A stretch of 64,000 nt of DNA, taken from contig NC_088099.1 of the NCBI RefSeq assembly GCF_036370855.1, positions 29,532,501 to 29,596,500 on the forward strand, written 5' to 3'. The number at the start of each line of letters is the position of its first letter. The stretch's first letter is position 1. The stretch is from Dromaius novaehollandiae (Eukaryota > Chordata > Aves > Casuariiformes > Dromaiidae). This document shows, piece after piece, positions 44,902 through 56,162 of this stretch. The translations under genes and the position numbers were made by a program. The notes beneath the pieces were generated by a model. It was not told the DNA's origin. It made no database searches and worked only from the letters and a program-made list of their open reading frames with translations.

Positions 44902-46512
44902 GTGCTAGTGTAACTGTGTGTGCTGGCAGAGATGTACTGAGGGTTTTTTTTAAAAAAAAAAACCCAAAAAACATAAAAACAAAAAACAAAACATACCCTA
45001 CCATCATAGCTAGGCCAGAGTAAGTGCTAAAAGGAAGCTTCAAACTGATGCTTTTGGCTAGCTGCAGGCTTTGAGGTGATAATGTAACACCTAGTCTGGG
45101 CTCTTCCCACCCACCCAGCTATCTCTTTAGCTCTGTTAGTGCTGAGAGGCAAGTGCTGGAGTTACATTTTGCTCTAGCTCCACATGGGAAAACAAAAGGG
45201 ATATCTACTCAGTGCTACCCTGAGCTACACCGGCCAGGAGGTCAAGCTCCCCAGGTAGCTGACGGGGAGAGGGGATGAGGCTCATCTGGAGGGTGAATCA
45301 GAGTAGAAGCCTACCTCGTGTGCACTGAATCACTTCTGCTATGATTCACTTTCCGCTATTCTCTTTCTTTGCTGAATACACAAGAGAGACTGGTTGGGTA
45401 TTAGGGCTAGTCCTGTGCAAATATCCTTCAAGACAGAGAGTGCTTTTCTCTGAGAGAATGGTGTTTACTCCATTTGGGCTGTAAAACCATGCAAAGGCTG
45501 AGCGCTGGCTCCAGTTTCCTAGTCTATCCTTGTATGCCTGAGGGTTAGGTGCCTCTAAGTCTACTTCTGTTATTTTTTTTTCCAAAAAGACCCCTGCCAC
45601 AATTCTCCCTATGACAAGAGGACTGCTTGCCTGGTATTGCTCTTCCTGCATAAGTGCAATCATGCAAGGAAAAAGCAAGTGTTTCAGACATAATTTAGAA
45701 CTGACACTGTGTTAGTGGTTTGCTGGTATTTTCTCCTGCAGGGAGAAATGTCCCACTAGTCTGCTACTAACTAGGCCTCCCACGTCATCTACACACCAGC
45801 TCTACTTCAAAAGCTGGGGTGTTGTCTTTCTGGTAGCCCCTTAATCAGCCACAGAAACATGCAGGTGTTTCCTCCACCATCCTGCCCTTAGTTTTATACA
45901 CACACGCGCACATGGTGGCTAGGGGAGGACGACACAGTGTTATCAATGCCTGAATCTCACAGGAACTCTCATCAAGGTCAGATAAACCTGACACGCAGGG
46001 ATAAATCACAGAGCAGTAGGTTTGTTCCTTTTTTCTTCTTCTGCACTCTTCCCCCTTTTCCCCAGGTGCTTCGTTTGCTGCACAGCTGTCTAACTTTGCA
46101 CAGTCTACAGCATTCTTCTCTAGAGCCACAGGCAACAGTGACTCAGGAGGTGACATACATGGCAATGCCTCTGTATGTGAAGATAGGACCAAAATCATTT
46201 TATGACCAGCCAGAGAAAATCTGTGGGCTTTGTCGCACTGGAGGTCGGCACTGGGAGAGCCCTGCCTTACTGCATTACTTCATGCTGCTGCCTCCCACTT
46301 CTGCCTGTAACAGTTGCCTCCGTAGGCATCCATAGCACCATAGCCCAGGCAAGATGCAGCCTCGCGGCTGAATTTCCTGTTATAGTGAGGAGGGTAGGAC
46401 TGCTGCTCTTTTACTAATGCTTTAGGTTGCAGTTTATTCATTTCAAATGGTTGCTTGTGCATTGCTGTTATTCTGGGTCTGTAAACGTCTAAAGAGCAAT
46501 GTAAGCAATGTA

Positions 46513-46537
46513 AAATGCGATCAACAACATCGCATTT
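46513..46537. repeat. Perfect CpG-containing hairpin
   Basis: AAATGCGAT and ATCGCATTT (9-base arms) flank CAACAAC. Just upstream a gcaatgtaa motif is repeated in tandem. Function unknown; too short for a microRNA precursor by itself. Confidence 0.9.
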
Positions 46538-46638
46538 GTGTGGGCTTCTGCAACACTTTGGGCATTTTATCAAAAATGAAATGTAGCTCATTAGCTCTAG
46601 GGCTAGAGTAATTTAACTCAGTTCAAGCTAGGAGCCAC

Positions 46639-46661
46639 AAAAAAAAAAAAAAAAAAAAAAA
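46639..46661. repeat. A23 homopolymer tract
   Basis: A run of 23 A following ggagccac. Simple repeat or old retroposon tail; no other evidence. Confidence 0.9.
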
Positions 46662-49653
46662 CATTTAAATTGAAATCATTTTATCTACTTCCTAACTCTT
46701 CTGCTTCAAAAGCTCTGGCCTTCAAGGCTGGCTATTGCACTGAAAGACATACTGTGCTCAAACACAGGTCTCACCTGAGAGCAGGTTTGCAGTTACCAGT
46801 AAGAAACTGCTTTAGAAAATAAATATTTATCTTAAGCTCCTTTCCACAAAGCTGTAGTTCAGCAATATGCAACAGACAAGTGCTGCTGGAGGTCTTATGT
46901 TCAGGAAGCGATTTGAAAACACTCACTCGACTAACAGCATTGCTCTGAGCTCCTCTCTCAGGAAATGCCAGGTAGTGGTGCTACTCTGCACAGTGGCCCC
47001 TTGGTTTGGGCTTCTTCACCAGAGCTTTCTCTAACTACTCCTGCCCTCCTTACCCCTGCAAATGGCAAGGTCCCTCTCAGCTTCCTTGTTATTAACCCTC
47101 CCTATCATACCACTGTCCTTCCCAGCATTTGACAACCAGCCAAAGCAAGCAACGCTTCTGTTCTGCACTGTTATCTCTGCCATAATTTGACTACCCAGCA
47201 CTGGCTTTTTAAATTCAAGCTTTCACAGCATTACATCAGAACAACGCCAAAGATTTGGGTACCTAAATTCTGTGCCTATGTAAAACTGAAAGCCTGCCTC
47301 GGCCGCCACCTCACCCTTGAGGCAGGAAACTCCTCGGTGCTATTTTTTTTTCTTTTTTTTTTTTTTAACTTTCATGTTTCCTACCTCCTTGAAGTGCTGC
47401 TTCCAGGCATGGCAGCTTCAATAGCAGCTTTGACAGAAGCTTGGCAAAAGGCAAAAAGCAGACAGCCCTTTGCCAACAGCTCCAGGCAGAAGGGCTGGTC
47501 CTGGCAGCTGACGAGAGCTTGTTTGATGGCTTTATAAATTGGGATGTCAGTAATCTAGTAAACCAGTGCAGATAAGAAATGATAACCCACAGGAGGATAG
47601 GGCTATTTCATCAGTTGCTTATATGGATGGGCTTTTGTTCGGAGTCAAGCCCCCAGACAGAGGGAACCACTGCATACTGGATGGTCCCCCAGTAGTAAAT
47701 GATGGTGCCCACTTAACGTGCTGGCTGAGAGAAACCAGAGTGCTAACCCAGGGGACTAACCAAAGCTGACAGATGCTGGGTCCAGAGACAGGCAGGATAG
47801 AAACAAACTCTGGAGCAGTCAGTTGTGGGTAACTTGTGGCCTCTAGAAAGGTCAGACTTGAGAAGGAGCAGCCAACAGCACTTTTTGCTCTTCCTGTGGA
47901 AGCTGCCATTGTGGTGGAAAATATAATCATGCTTCTCTGGGAGAGGAAGAGACAACAAGCACCAGAGTGACTTTCTGACCTGCAGCCATGCAGCATGGTT
48001 AAACAAACCAGGGGCCCAGGGACTGAAAACCAAGAGCTGCCTGTTCCCAGCAGGATGACCTAACGACGGTGCAGCCCTGTGCTTTTGCAGAGCAGTGTAA
48101 GGTAGCCAAGGGCACAGAGCCTGCACCTGCACTCCAGTCTGAATGCCAAAAAAACCTTAAACAGGGGAGTTACGCAGAGCCCTTGCTCAAGAATACCGTA
48201 GGGCTTTGTGGCAGGGGCACACTCATGACGCAGGGGCTGAAATCGGTGCAGGCAGAAAGAGCAGGATGTGGGCCTCCCACAGACCTTTCTCTCCACCTTG
48301 CACAGCAAGTGGCATGGCCTGGACTCCAGTGCAGGAGTCTAAGACCTAGGGTCAAACTCAGTAGGGCCCAGCAATACCCAGCTCCAGCTTTCCTTGGATT
48401 TCAGGCCAAACTCAGTCTGAGCGCAGGCCTGTCACCTCTCACATCTAGACTGAAGGCTGGCCTAAGCTCCTCTCCAGCACACAGCCTTTTAAGCTCAGCA
48501 GCAGTGTTTTGCTCTATGCTGTCCCTAAGAACAGTGGAGCCATGAAAAAAAATCTCAGTTTAAACAAGACTGAACGTGTGGCAACTAGATGCCATTTTCC
48601 TTAGCTTCTGGGTCAAGTGTATTGCATCCTCCCTCAGCTTTAGCAGAACATGAAAATCTGAAAGAGACTTGGAGGATGAAATAAAACCAGTTATATATAT
48701 AGTGGGCAGGCAGAGAAGAACAACTCTTTTTCCACTCCAGGCAGGTCTGCCCCTTAAGTCCTGACACAGCCACAAACTGTTGATACCTGCCAGCATTTGC
48801 ATTAGTACATAAGGGGCTCACATTAGTTCCTCCCCTCATAAGTGTTTTCCTAATGTTTGCACCTCTCTTTCCTGTGCCATGTACCTTTTTGTCCTAATAA
48901 GTTCCCAGTCCTCTTCCCTGGAGCATCAGCCAACCCCCAGCCCACTTCATTAACACCATGAAATTAATTCATCATTGCCCTAGTGCCCTGCCATTCCCTC
49001 CCTACCTCACATAGTGATTTGTTCCCTAAAGCCTTTTTAGGAGGGAAGAAGCCAATCCTTTGTATTTCACATAGTGCAAAACGCAACCATTTCAGAGCAA
49101 CAGAAAAATTGTGCAAGCTGTCACATAACCTGCAGTGTCTTCATCCAGCACTGTGGTCCTCAAGCTTCTCAGAGCCATCCTTCCTCTTTTCTGTAACAGT
49201 TTCATTTCCCCTTCTCGCCTTCCCAGTTTCTACCTGCACAAAAGCATTACCCACTCTCTGCCTTGTCTCAAACCCCCATAGCTCAAACATCAGCTTCCCT
49301 TGCAGTATGAAACAGCTTGTACTACCCATTTTCTTCCCCCAGAATTTGTATTTTAAGTTTCAGCAAAAAAACGAACCCCAAACTCCACCTGTATTGGCTT
49401 AAAGAAAATACTACACTCACCTCGGGGCTGAAGAGGATGGATAACTTTTGGGTCACATAGTCAGAGACCAGCACATTCACACACACAGGGGAAGGGGAAC
49501 ACAGTTTTTTTCTGTGGCTCCTATCTCTTTTGTCCTCCAGTTGAAGGATATATTACCCCACACACACACTGCTGTAGTACAGGAAGAAAAAAAAATGAGC
49601 AAGACAACAATCTTATTCTCAAAGCAGTTACATCATCCAAATAGCAAACATAG

Positions 49654-51375
49654 TTTATTTTTAAGAAATGCCTGGAATTCCATATTTGACAAAGTCACAG
49701 ACAGATGGAGCTTTCAGAACGAGACTGATACTAAAGAAAACTCAAAACACTTTTGCCAGTGTAACTACATGAGTGAGGTGCTACAGTCCGTATCGGACAG
49801 AGCTGTCATTCAAATACCCCTTGGTAAAGCTCATGATACCAGCAAAATTGTGCTTTTCCTGGTAGACATGTTTCACAAGGAGGACTTGGGGGAAGTGAGG
49901 AACCTATGCCAACAGAAATGTCACTTTTCCAGCCTGAAAACATCCTGCATTAAGAGCTTCTGGTGGGTCTTAAGGACCCAGCACTGTCATAATAGCAAGA
50001 GCTGCAGATGTGCCTTAGCCCTGTATCTTTGGCACAAAACCAAAAGGGGACCTTGTAGCTTACTTCTCTTGATCCACTATTTACAAGTGCATTTGCATCA
50101 AAACATATTCTTTGGGTGATTGCAGAGTGTCATCCAGGAATTCTTTGGTTGCTGGACTGCATGACATTCCCCTAAGGGTTTTCTTCCCACATGGTGGCAA
50201 ATGGCAGAGTGAAGTGAGAGGTTGAAAAAGTGCTGGGGGGGAGGGGCGAGTGACGATTCCAGCACAGAATGGGAACAGCCTTTTCTTCACCAAAGCTCAG
50301 CCTCCAGCTTAAATCCTTAGCAGATGCTTCTCCCCACAGAAACCCCAGCTCAGAGGGCTCAGTAGCATGCAAGCTGTGTGCAGCAGAACACTTGTTTTGC
50401 ACATGGTTGGCAAGATCAGGGAAAGCTTGTGAAGGTGCCTAATATCTATCTGAACGCTTCTCTCAAGAGGTGAAGGAGATACCAAGAGAAACATAGCATT
50501 TCTGCTTCCTCTGGGGGATTAGAAGAATGAAAAGAAGAGGCTGTATCCCTAAATATCTAGCATGCTGATCCAGTTTTCTATAAGAGGATCATTAAATGGT
50601 TGACCAGTATTTATGCACAGTTTCAGACAAATAGAAAAATGTACAGCAGACCAGAAAATGCTGCTTACCTCCGCAGTGGATCTAGTAGCCTGCATAAATC
50701 TTATTTTTTGCAGAAACCTGCTGCACTGTCATGGCCAGACAGAATAGACTGACTTAGTACTAAAAATTTTACTTCACAGCTAGATACAAAAAGGAACTGC
50801 ACTAAGGAGAGGCCTGCGCTTCCCTTTTTCCCTTCAAAGAGTTTCCAGTTCACCAGAAATGGATTGCAAAAGGACAGAGAGAGGCAGCTGCTAAGAAGCT
50901 AGCAGAATTGTCTCAGCCTCAAAGTGACATAGAAACAGCAGAGCAACATTGCAACAATATCAAGTTGGATTAAACTGAACTGTTCTGGCCTGTTCAGGTT
51001 CTGAAATTGCCGAGGAGTGTCTCTGAAAACATGGATCCCAGCAGAGACAGAGGAAGGGACAAACTCCATGTAAGACAGAGAAAGAAGCACACTGTTCTAC
51101 TCACAAGGGACTCTCCATAAGCACTGTCAGACTCCAAAAAGAATAATTTCTAGGAATTTTACAGAAATTTCCTGCAGAACAGGTCTTACAAACATCCATT
51201 TTACCAATGAGTATTTGTGAAAAGGAAAGAAAAAGAGCCCATAAACCATTACACAAAAATTCTTGGATATGTATTTTCCTGTATTTGGCAGAGAAAAGTT
51301 TTTAAGAATAATCTTTGATTGTTACTAAATGATAAAAATTCATGAAGAAAAAACTGCTTTCATCACATATAAATC
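49654..51375 (-). other. CMTM7: CMTM7 3' UTR (inferred)
   Basis: The first AATAAA I found downstream of the stop on the - strand is the complement of TTTATT at 49654-49659, giving a UTR of about 1.7 kb. A nearer variant signal could shorten it. Confidence 0.45.
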
Positions 51376-51392
51376 CTACTGTACTGCTGCGT
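51376..51392 (-). CDS. CMTM7: CMTM7 terminal coding exon (last 17 coding bases)
   Basis: The acceptor is cccttctag, then ACGCAGCAGTACAGTAG. It completes Asp and gives AAVQ-stop; human ends DAAV. Found only by searching for the tail after the previous donor; phase and residues agree. Confidence 0.9.
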
Positions 51393-54300
51393 CTAGAAGG
51401 GAGCATCTGCAGTGATTTATCCAAGTTGCAGTTCATAATCTTTGATGCTGGCTGAGCTGATGTTAAAATAATCCATGGTTGTGATAGGAAGAGGTAACAA
51501 AGACTTGGGTTAACTTATCCAGGCACAAACTGGTTTGTCACAGTTCCTTTGTTAAAGGAATCATCCTTTGAAGTTAAGAACCAGGTAGGAATTTGCAGGA
51601 TTTCCCTTCTGGTACACAGATGGAGGAAATCAGAAGTAATTTTTCCATCCCTCTGGAAAGAGAACTGGACAGCTCTCCAAATGAGTTTTAAATGCACTTA
51701 TTGCAAATAGCTGGATATGACCACACCCCAGCTTGTGAGGCAGAAGTAGTCCTTCTCTATAAAGCTCAGTTCTCCATTATAAACTTCGGGGGAACAATGG
51801 GGGGGCAACAAACCTTTGGTTCCCAACATTGTTTTGTATAGGCATTCAAGTAGATCTTCAAAAGCTACCAGTTGTTCAGGCTAGTAACAAAACACCCATG
51901 CTCTCTCCTCAGTGGTGGATTCTCCTCTTTGGTATCCTATTTAGTAAGGCACAGACGTCTTGCTGAGATGAAAAGAGTCATACAGCTGCATCTTTGAAAA
52001 GGAAGCCAGTGTCACTTGGGTTGCCACAAACAAATTCATCTACTAGATTAAAGAACACAGAGGAAACCTTCTCTTGGCTGGGGCTGGGGGAGGGAGAAGA
52101 GAGGGCAATGATACATTCACCGCTTACTAGAAGCAAGTTATTTTGCTCCATTTGTTAGCTATTAACAGCTGCCAGTAGTTGTGATACATCTGCGTTGACT
52201 GACAGTACAGAATTATTGCTTTGTGAGTAACTTTTAGTAACGAGGAACAGAATGTTAATAAATCCTTCCAGATAGACACTGCCAGAGGAAAATATAAATA
52301 TTCATTTAGGGAAGCACTTCGCAGGTACTAAGCATAATACTTACCTGTTGACTGAGTGATGCATGAAACTTTGTAGGATGACCATATGCTTAAAACACAA
52401 AGGATCGTAGCTAGGAATCCAAAAGTCTGTGTAAAAAAACCAAAAACAAAAACAAAAAAACCCCACAGATATTATACAGAATGTTAGATTATGCATATTC
52501 CATGAATGTATGGAGTCTCTTGTATATCAAAATACATATTTTCTGATGTAATCAGATTAAAAACTGATTTTTTTCCATTCTCCCAATATGTTAAAATAAA
52601 AAAATGTTTCTGTAGTATAATAGCAGCTTATGTCTTGTCAAAACAATGAGTGAAAGATAGACTGAGAATCACATAAAAGGAGGAAATAAAAATGGATAGT
52701 TGCATAAAGCTTCACCTTCTATACTTCTCAGTAGGACTCTAGCACAAGAAAAACACTTTTCCTAACACCTCCCATTCCTGTTCTTTTGGCAAGCCCCATT
52801 CAAACTGCAAAGGTCAGTGTAGGCTGTGCCTAGACTGATTTGCAGCTCCTGAAAATCCAGTCTTTGGAGAGTCCAACACAACTTTGACACAGAAGGCATG
52901 CACACATTTACTTCTAAGCTAGCAAGAGCTAAGATGCTTCTGAAGGGATAGGAGGACTCATCACACACAAGATTATTATGGGAAATATTTTAGGACCTCT
53001 CCAGTGATATCAGTTCTTTGACTGAAGAGTCACACAGTTTTGTTGGCATTATGTTACAGAACATGCACTGAAATGAGTTAGAAGGTAGTTCACCCACTAA
53101 GACACAAGCAAGGCAAGTCTCTAAGAAAATAAAATGACAAGCAATAGATTTATAATGCCCTATTTAATATATATTTCAATTTAAAAAAGAAGTCAAGGCT
53201 AAAACACAGTCTTACCGCTCCAGCCACGAGTCCAGTCAAATTGTAGCTCTTGGATGCTGCTACAATTGATGCAATGAGAAGCAGAATTGTACCAATTAGA
53301 TAATGAAGAAACTCCTACAAAAACAAGAGTAGCCTGCTTTAGAAGGAAAGCTTATCAGGAAAGCATTTCAATATTCATCAGAATCAAAACAACTTGGCAG
53401 AGGTCACTCAGAAACACAGAGGAAAAAACATCACTCAGAAGAAAAAAGTACAACTGTAAAACAAACAAAGAGAAAAAAAGATTTGTGAGTGAGTTCTGTA
53501 CTATACATGACTTTCTGTTTGAAAGGGAGGGCCAATCTTCAGGTCCACTGATTTCGCTGGAATTACGTCTGCTTACTGGGTATGGACCCAATCCTTTCAA
53601 TCCAACATGGCACATCATTGAGGGTGAAAGTTTTATGTTTACATAAGAGGAAAACCAAATGCCTCTACTTCTGATAATCTTAGAAAGCAAGCAGTGAATC
53701 TACTGTTGGATTTACTAACACCTTACTTCAACCAAGACAGGAAAGAATCACAAAAGACATAATTCCACAAACACTCATAATCAATATCAAAGTTTCAGGA
53801 AATCTGCCTCAAGTCAGGTAAGTGTGCCTACAGGCCACTTATGTAGCAAAGCACAATGCCACAGGTTATTCAGATGAGAGTGCTGAGGCACAGTATTCAA
53901 CCTCTTCTCTAGCCTGAGAAGTATTGGTCTAGGAGTCAATTCGGTCTCATTATAAGCAGGAGTTATCTGTGGATTAGGATTTCGAATCCCCACAAAGCTT
54001 AGAGCAAACAATACTGCTGTTTCATTCCACAAAATGAGCATGGGTTGTTCCCTTTGTGTGATGGGGTGCAGAGGAGGGATGTCTGCTTACTGCATTTGCC
54101 TTGCACTAGGAGCATGAGCAAAACAAATGCCAGGGGTAAGAGAGAGGAGAGATTCCTTCTTAAATCAAAGGAAAGGGAATATAGTCTCAAAAGGAAATTG
54201 CTGAAGGAAATTCCAGAAGGGAAATGGTCTATTGTACCATATCGTAGCTTCCTTCTGCTAGCTCAGGTGTTAAACAGCTGAAGAGGATCCTTGCCATAAG

Positions 54301-55848
54301 GTATGTTCTCAGATCGCAACTTGCTTTTCTCTTTTGTAACCTTGTTAGAATAAACTTTTAGTATTTCCATAAGGAGGCTCTCTAGCTAGTCCACAATGTA
54401 ACAGGCAAACTAGGTATGCCATTGTCTCCCTAGAGACACCAAATAAAGCAGTGTACACAGGCCACTACTTTTGAGGAACCCAAGGAATGGGCCAAGGTGC
54501 AGAAGAACTGACAAAGCCTAAATTATGTGGAGGAGCCACCCCTGGCAGAATCAGGACAGTGCCACTCTGGAGAAATACTTCCCAGCTTGAGAAGGATGTC
54601 AGCTCTGAGCAACCTCTTGAACAACCGCAATTTTACTGGCTGCAAATCACACCTCCAATTGCAAGGTAGAGATCCTGCCAGGGAGCTCAGCCAAACACTA
54701 GTCATAGTTTTACAGTCTCCTACAGGACTTCCTAGTCTGGTCTAAAGACACCTAAATATTCGACTGAAAAGGAGGTTGGTCATAAAAGAAGAGTAATACA
54801 CAATCACGCCCCTTAAACGTGTCTGAAGTTGAGCAGCCACAAACTCTAGTGCCTTAAACACACTAGTGACTCTAGAACATTTGATGAACAAACACACATC
54901 AAAAACCAAAAGCGTTTCAGCAGCATATGCAGAGATCAAAATGGCATGTTAGTCCTGTTACAGCAATGCACACTTTAAATGTAGTTTCCGTTAAAAGCTA
55001 TCCAATCAGTTCTTGAATTTAAGAATTCCCTCTACATCTCTCTAGTTGGCTTTCCCCAACCCTTTAATCTCCTATCTGTGGGACTAACACACCACTATGC
55101 ATAAAAGACATATGTTCTAATAGGCTGTTAAAATCTGTGATCCCACATAAACATGAAGGACTCTTCTGTCAGCTGACCTGACCCAAAATTACTGACAAAG
55201 TTCAGGTTTCATTTTCTGTGCAGCATGTTAGCTCTCTGCAAGGATATGGGAGGTTGATGTGCTGGGGAAATGGAGGAATGAGGCAGGAACATCCTTCAGG
55301 ATAACCTAGAAGTGGAGAGGCTACGGCAATAAGGCCTATTTCTTACTATTGTTTAAGTTACCAATGACCATACCCAAAAAGGGTCACATTTGACTTAACA
55401 CATGTAGACTTTATTTTGGGACAGGACGTAGTACATGAAATCTAATCTAATGATTGGGAACTCCAACAACCACTTAGCTGCTGTAATTCACCCCATTACT
55501 CTGGGCTTTGACCTGTTCAATCACCACACCTGAGAAAGCACTACTAGGCTAATCCAAAAGGATTTTACATCCCCTCCACAAAGTGAAGAAGCACTCAAGC
55601 ATAGCTTTCAAAAGGAGCACGTGTTTAAGCACTTTTCTGAGTTAGGGCCCATCTGCTGAAGGCTTGATTATCAGTGGCCTCTTTTCAGTTGTCTCAGAGT
55701 AACACTATTGCCTTCCCTGGCGTAAATCTGGATTTGTATCTATGTAAGGGAGAGCAGGATCAGACTCACATCATCCACATACTTAATATTACAGCACCTG
55801 CTGAACTGAATACCAACAACAAAAGCAACCAAAGGATTTGTATGCAAG

Positions 55849-55883
<35 letters not shown>

Positions 55884-56162
55884 GAAAGAGAGCAAATCAG
55901 TGTGTGACAGCATTAAAAAAATGGACTAAGTAATCTTGAGATCAACCCACAAGAGATGCAAGAAACCCAGTCCATCTAACTGACTTACCGCAAGTGGCCA
56001 GCTAATGCAAGTGAGCATCCTGTAGATTCTGAAAATGTGGACAATGTAGAAGAACAAAATCATAACCAAGTCGCACATAGTGACGATCTGAAAGTAGGTG
56101 TATGCACTGTAGTCAGTCCACTGAGAATTATTTACACTGATGAATCCAACTAGCAGTGAGAT
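51376..56162 (-). CDS. CMTM7: CKLF-like MARVEL transmembrane domain-containing protein 7, partial (exons 2-5)
   Basis: Read right to left, coding segments are 56162-55989, 53314-53216, 52426-52345 and 51392-51376, all with AG acceptors and GT donors. They join into 123 residues plus TAG. Human CMTM7 is 175 residues, so about 53 N-terminal residues (exon 1) lie beyond 64,000. Seen: hydrophobic spans near 1-10, 26-45, 59-80 and 92-108; the diagnostic [26 protein letters not shown], and [10 protein letters not shown]; tail SCITQSTDAAVQ, one residue longer than human DAAV. Family knowledge: a four-span MARVEL-domain protein of plasma membrane and endosomes, linked to EGFR internalisation and B-1a cell development. 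The segments match CMTM7 better than CMTM6 or CMTM8. It is convergent to CMTM6, as in mammals. Confidence 0.95.
51393..52344 (-). other. CMTM7: CMTM7 intron 4
   Basis: An ordinary intron; nothing recognisable apart from the flanking splice sites. Confidence 0.85.
52345..52426 (-). CDS. CMTM7: CMTM7 coding exon 4 (TM4)
   Basis: The acceptor is ttacacag and the donor gtaagt. It encodes [20 protein letters not shown] then SCITQST plus one base of Asp, matching human [20 protein letters not shown]. Confidence 0.95.
52427..53215 (-). other. CMTM7: CMTM7 intron 3
   Basis: A-rich patch at 52431-52460 next to the exon 4 acceptor (T-rich on the coding strand). No other feature was seen. Confidence 0.85.
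53216..53314 (-). CDS. CMTM7: CMTM7 coding exon 3 (TM3)
   Basis: The acceptor is tttgtag and the donor gtaaga. 33 codons: [20 protein letters not shown] then [13 protein letters not shown], almost identical to human [20 protein letters not shown]. An NLT sequon replaces mammalian NQS at the same spot. Confidence 0.96.
53315..55988 (-). other. CMTM7: CMTM7 intron 2
   Basis: Contains an A31 tract at 55851-55881 close to the exon 2 donor. The open frames of 60-119 codons on both strands show no family resemblance. Confidence 0.8.
55851..55881. repeat. A31 homopolymer tract
   Basis: An uninterrupted run of 31 A within CMTM7 intron 2 (a T run on the transcribed strand), about 110 bases from the exon 2 donor. 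Retroposon tail or simple repeat. Confidence 0.9.
55989..56162 (-). CDS. CMTM7: CMTM7 coding exon 2 (TM1-TM2)
   Basis: The acceptor is tctttcag and the donor gtaagt on the - strand. 58 codons: [20 protein letters not shown] then [20 protein letters not shown] and [18 protein letters not shown]. An NNS sequon sits in the first loop. Confidence 0.96.

Larger units (their letters stand above)
37026..49653. other. Region between the convergent CMTM6 and CMTM7 3' ends
   Basis: The left part may be long-form CMTM6 3' UTR. No gene is supported. It contains small tandem duplications, A33 and A23 tracts, a perfect hairpin at 46513-46537, and a GC-richer segment (about 45.8-48.6 kb) with many medium open frames on both strands. 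One - strand frame of 221 codons (42190-42855) resembles no family I know. Confidence 0.7.

Noticed and set aside
44742-45023. 93-codon frame with a Lys run
   Set aside because: The Lys run is the A33 tract; no other coding evidence.
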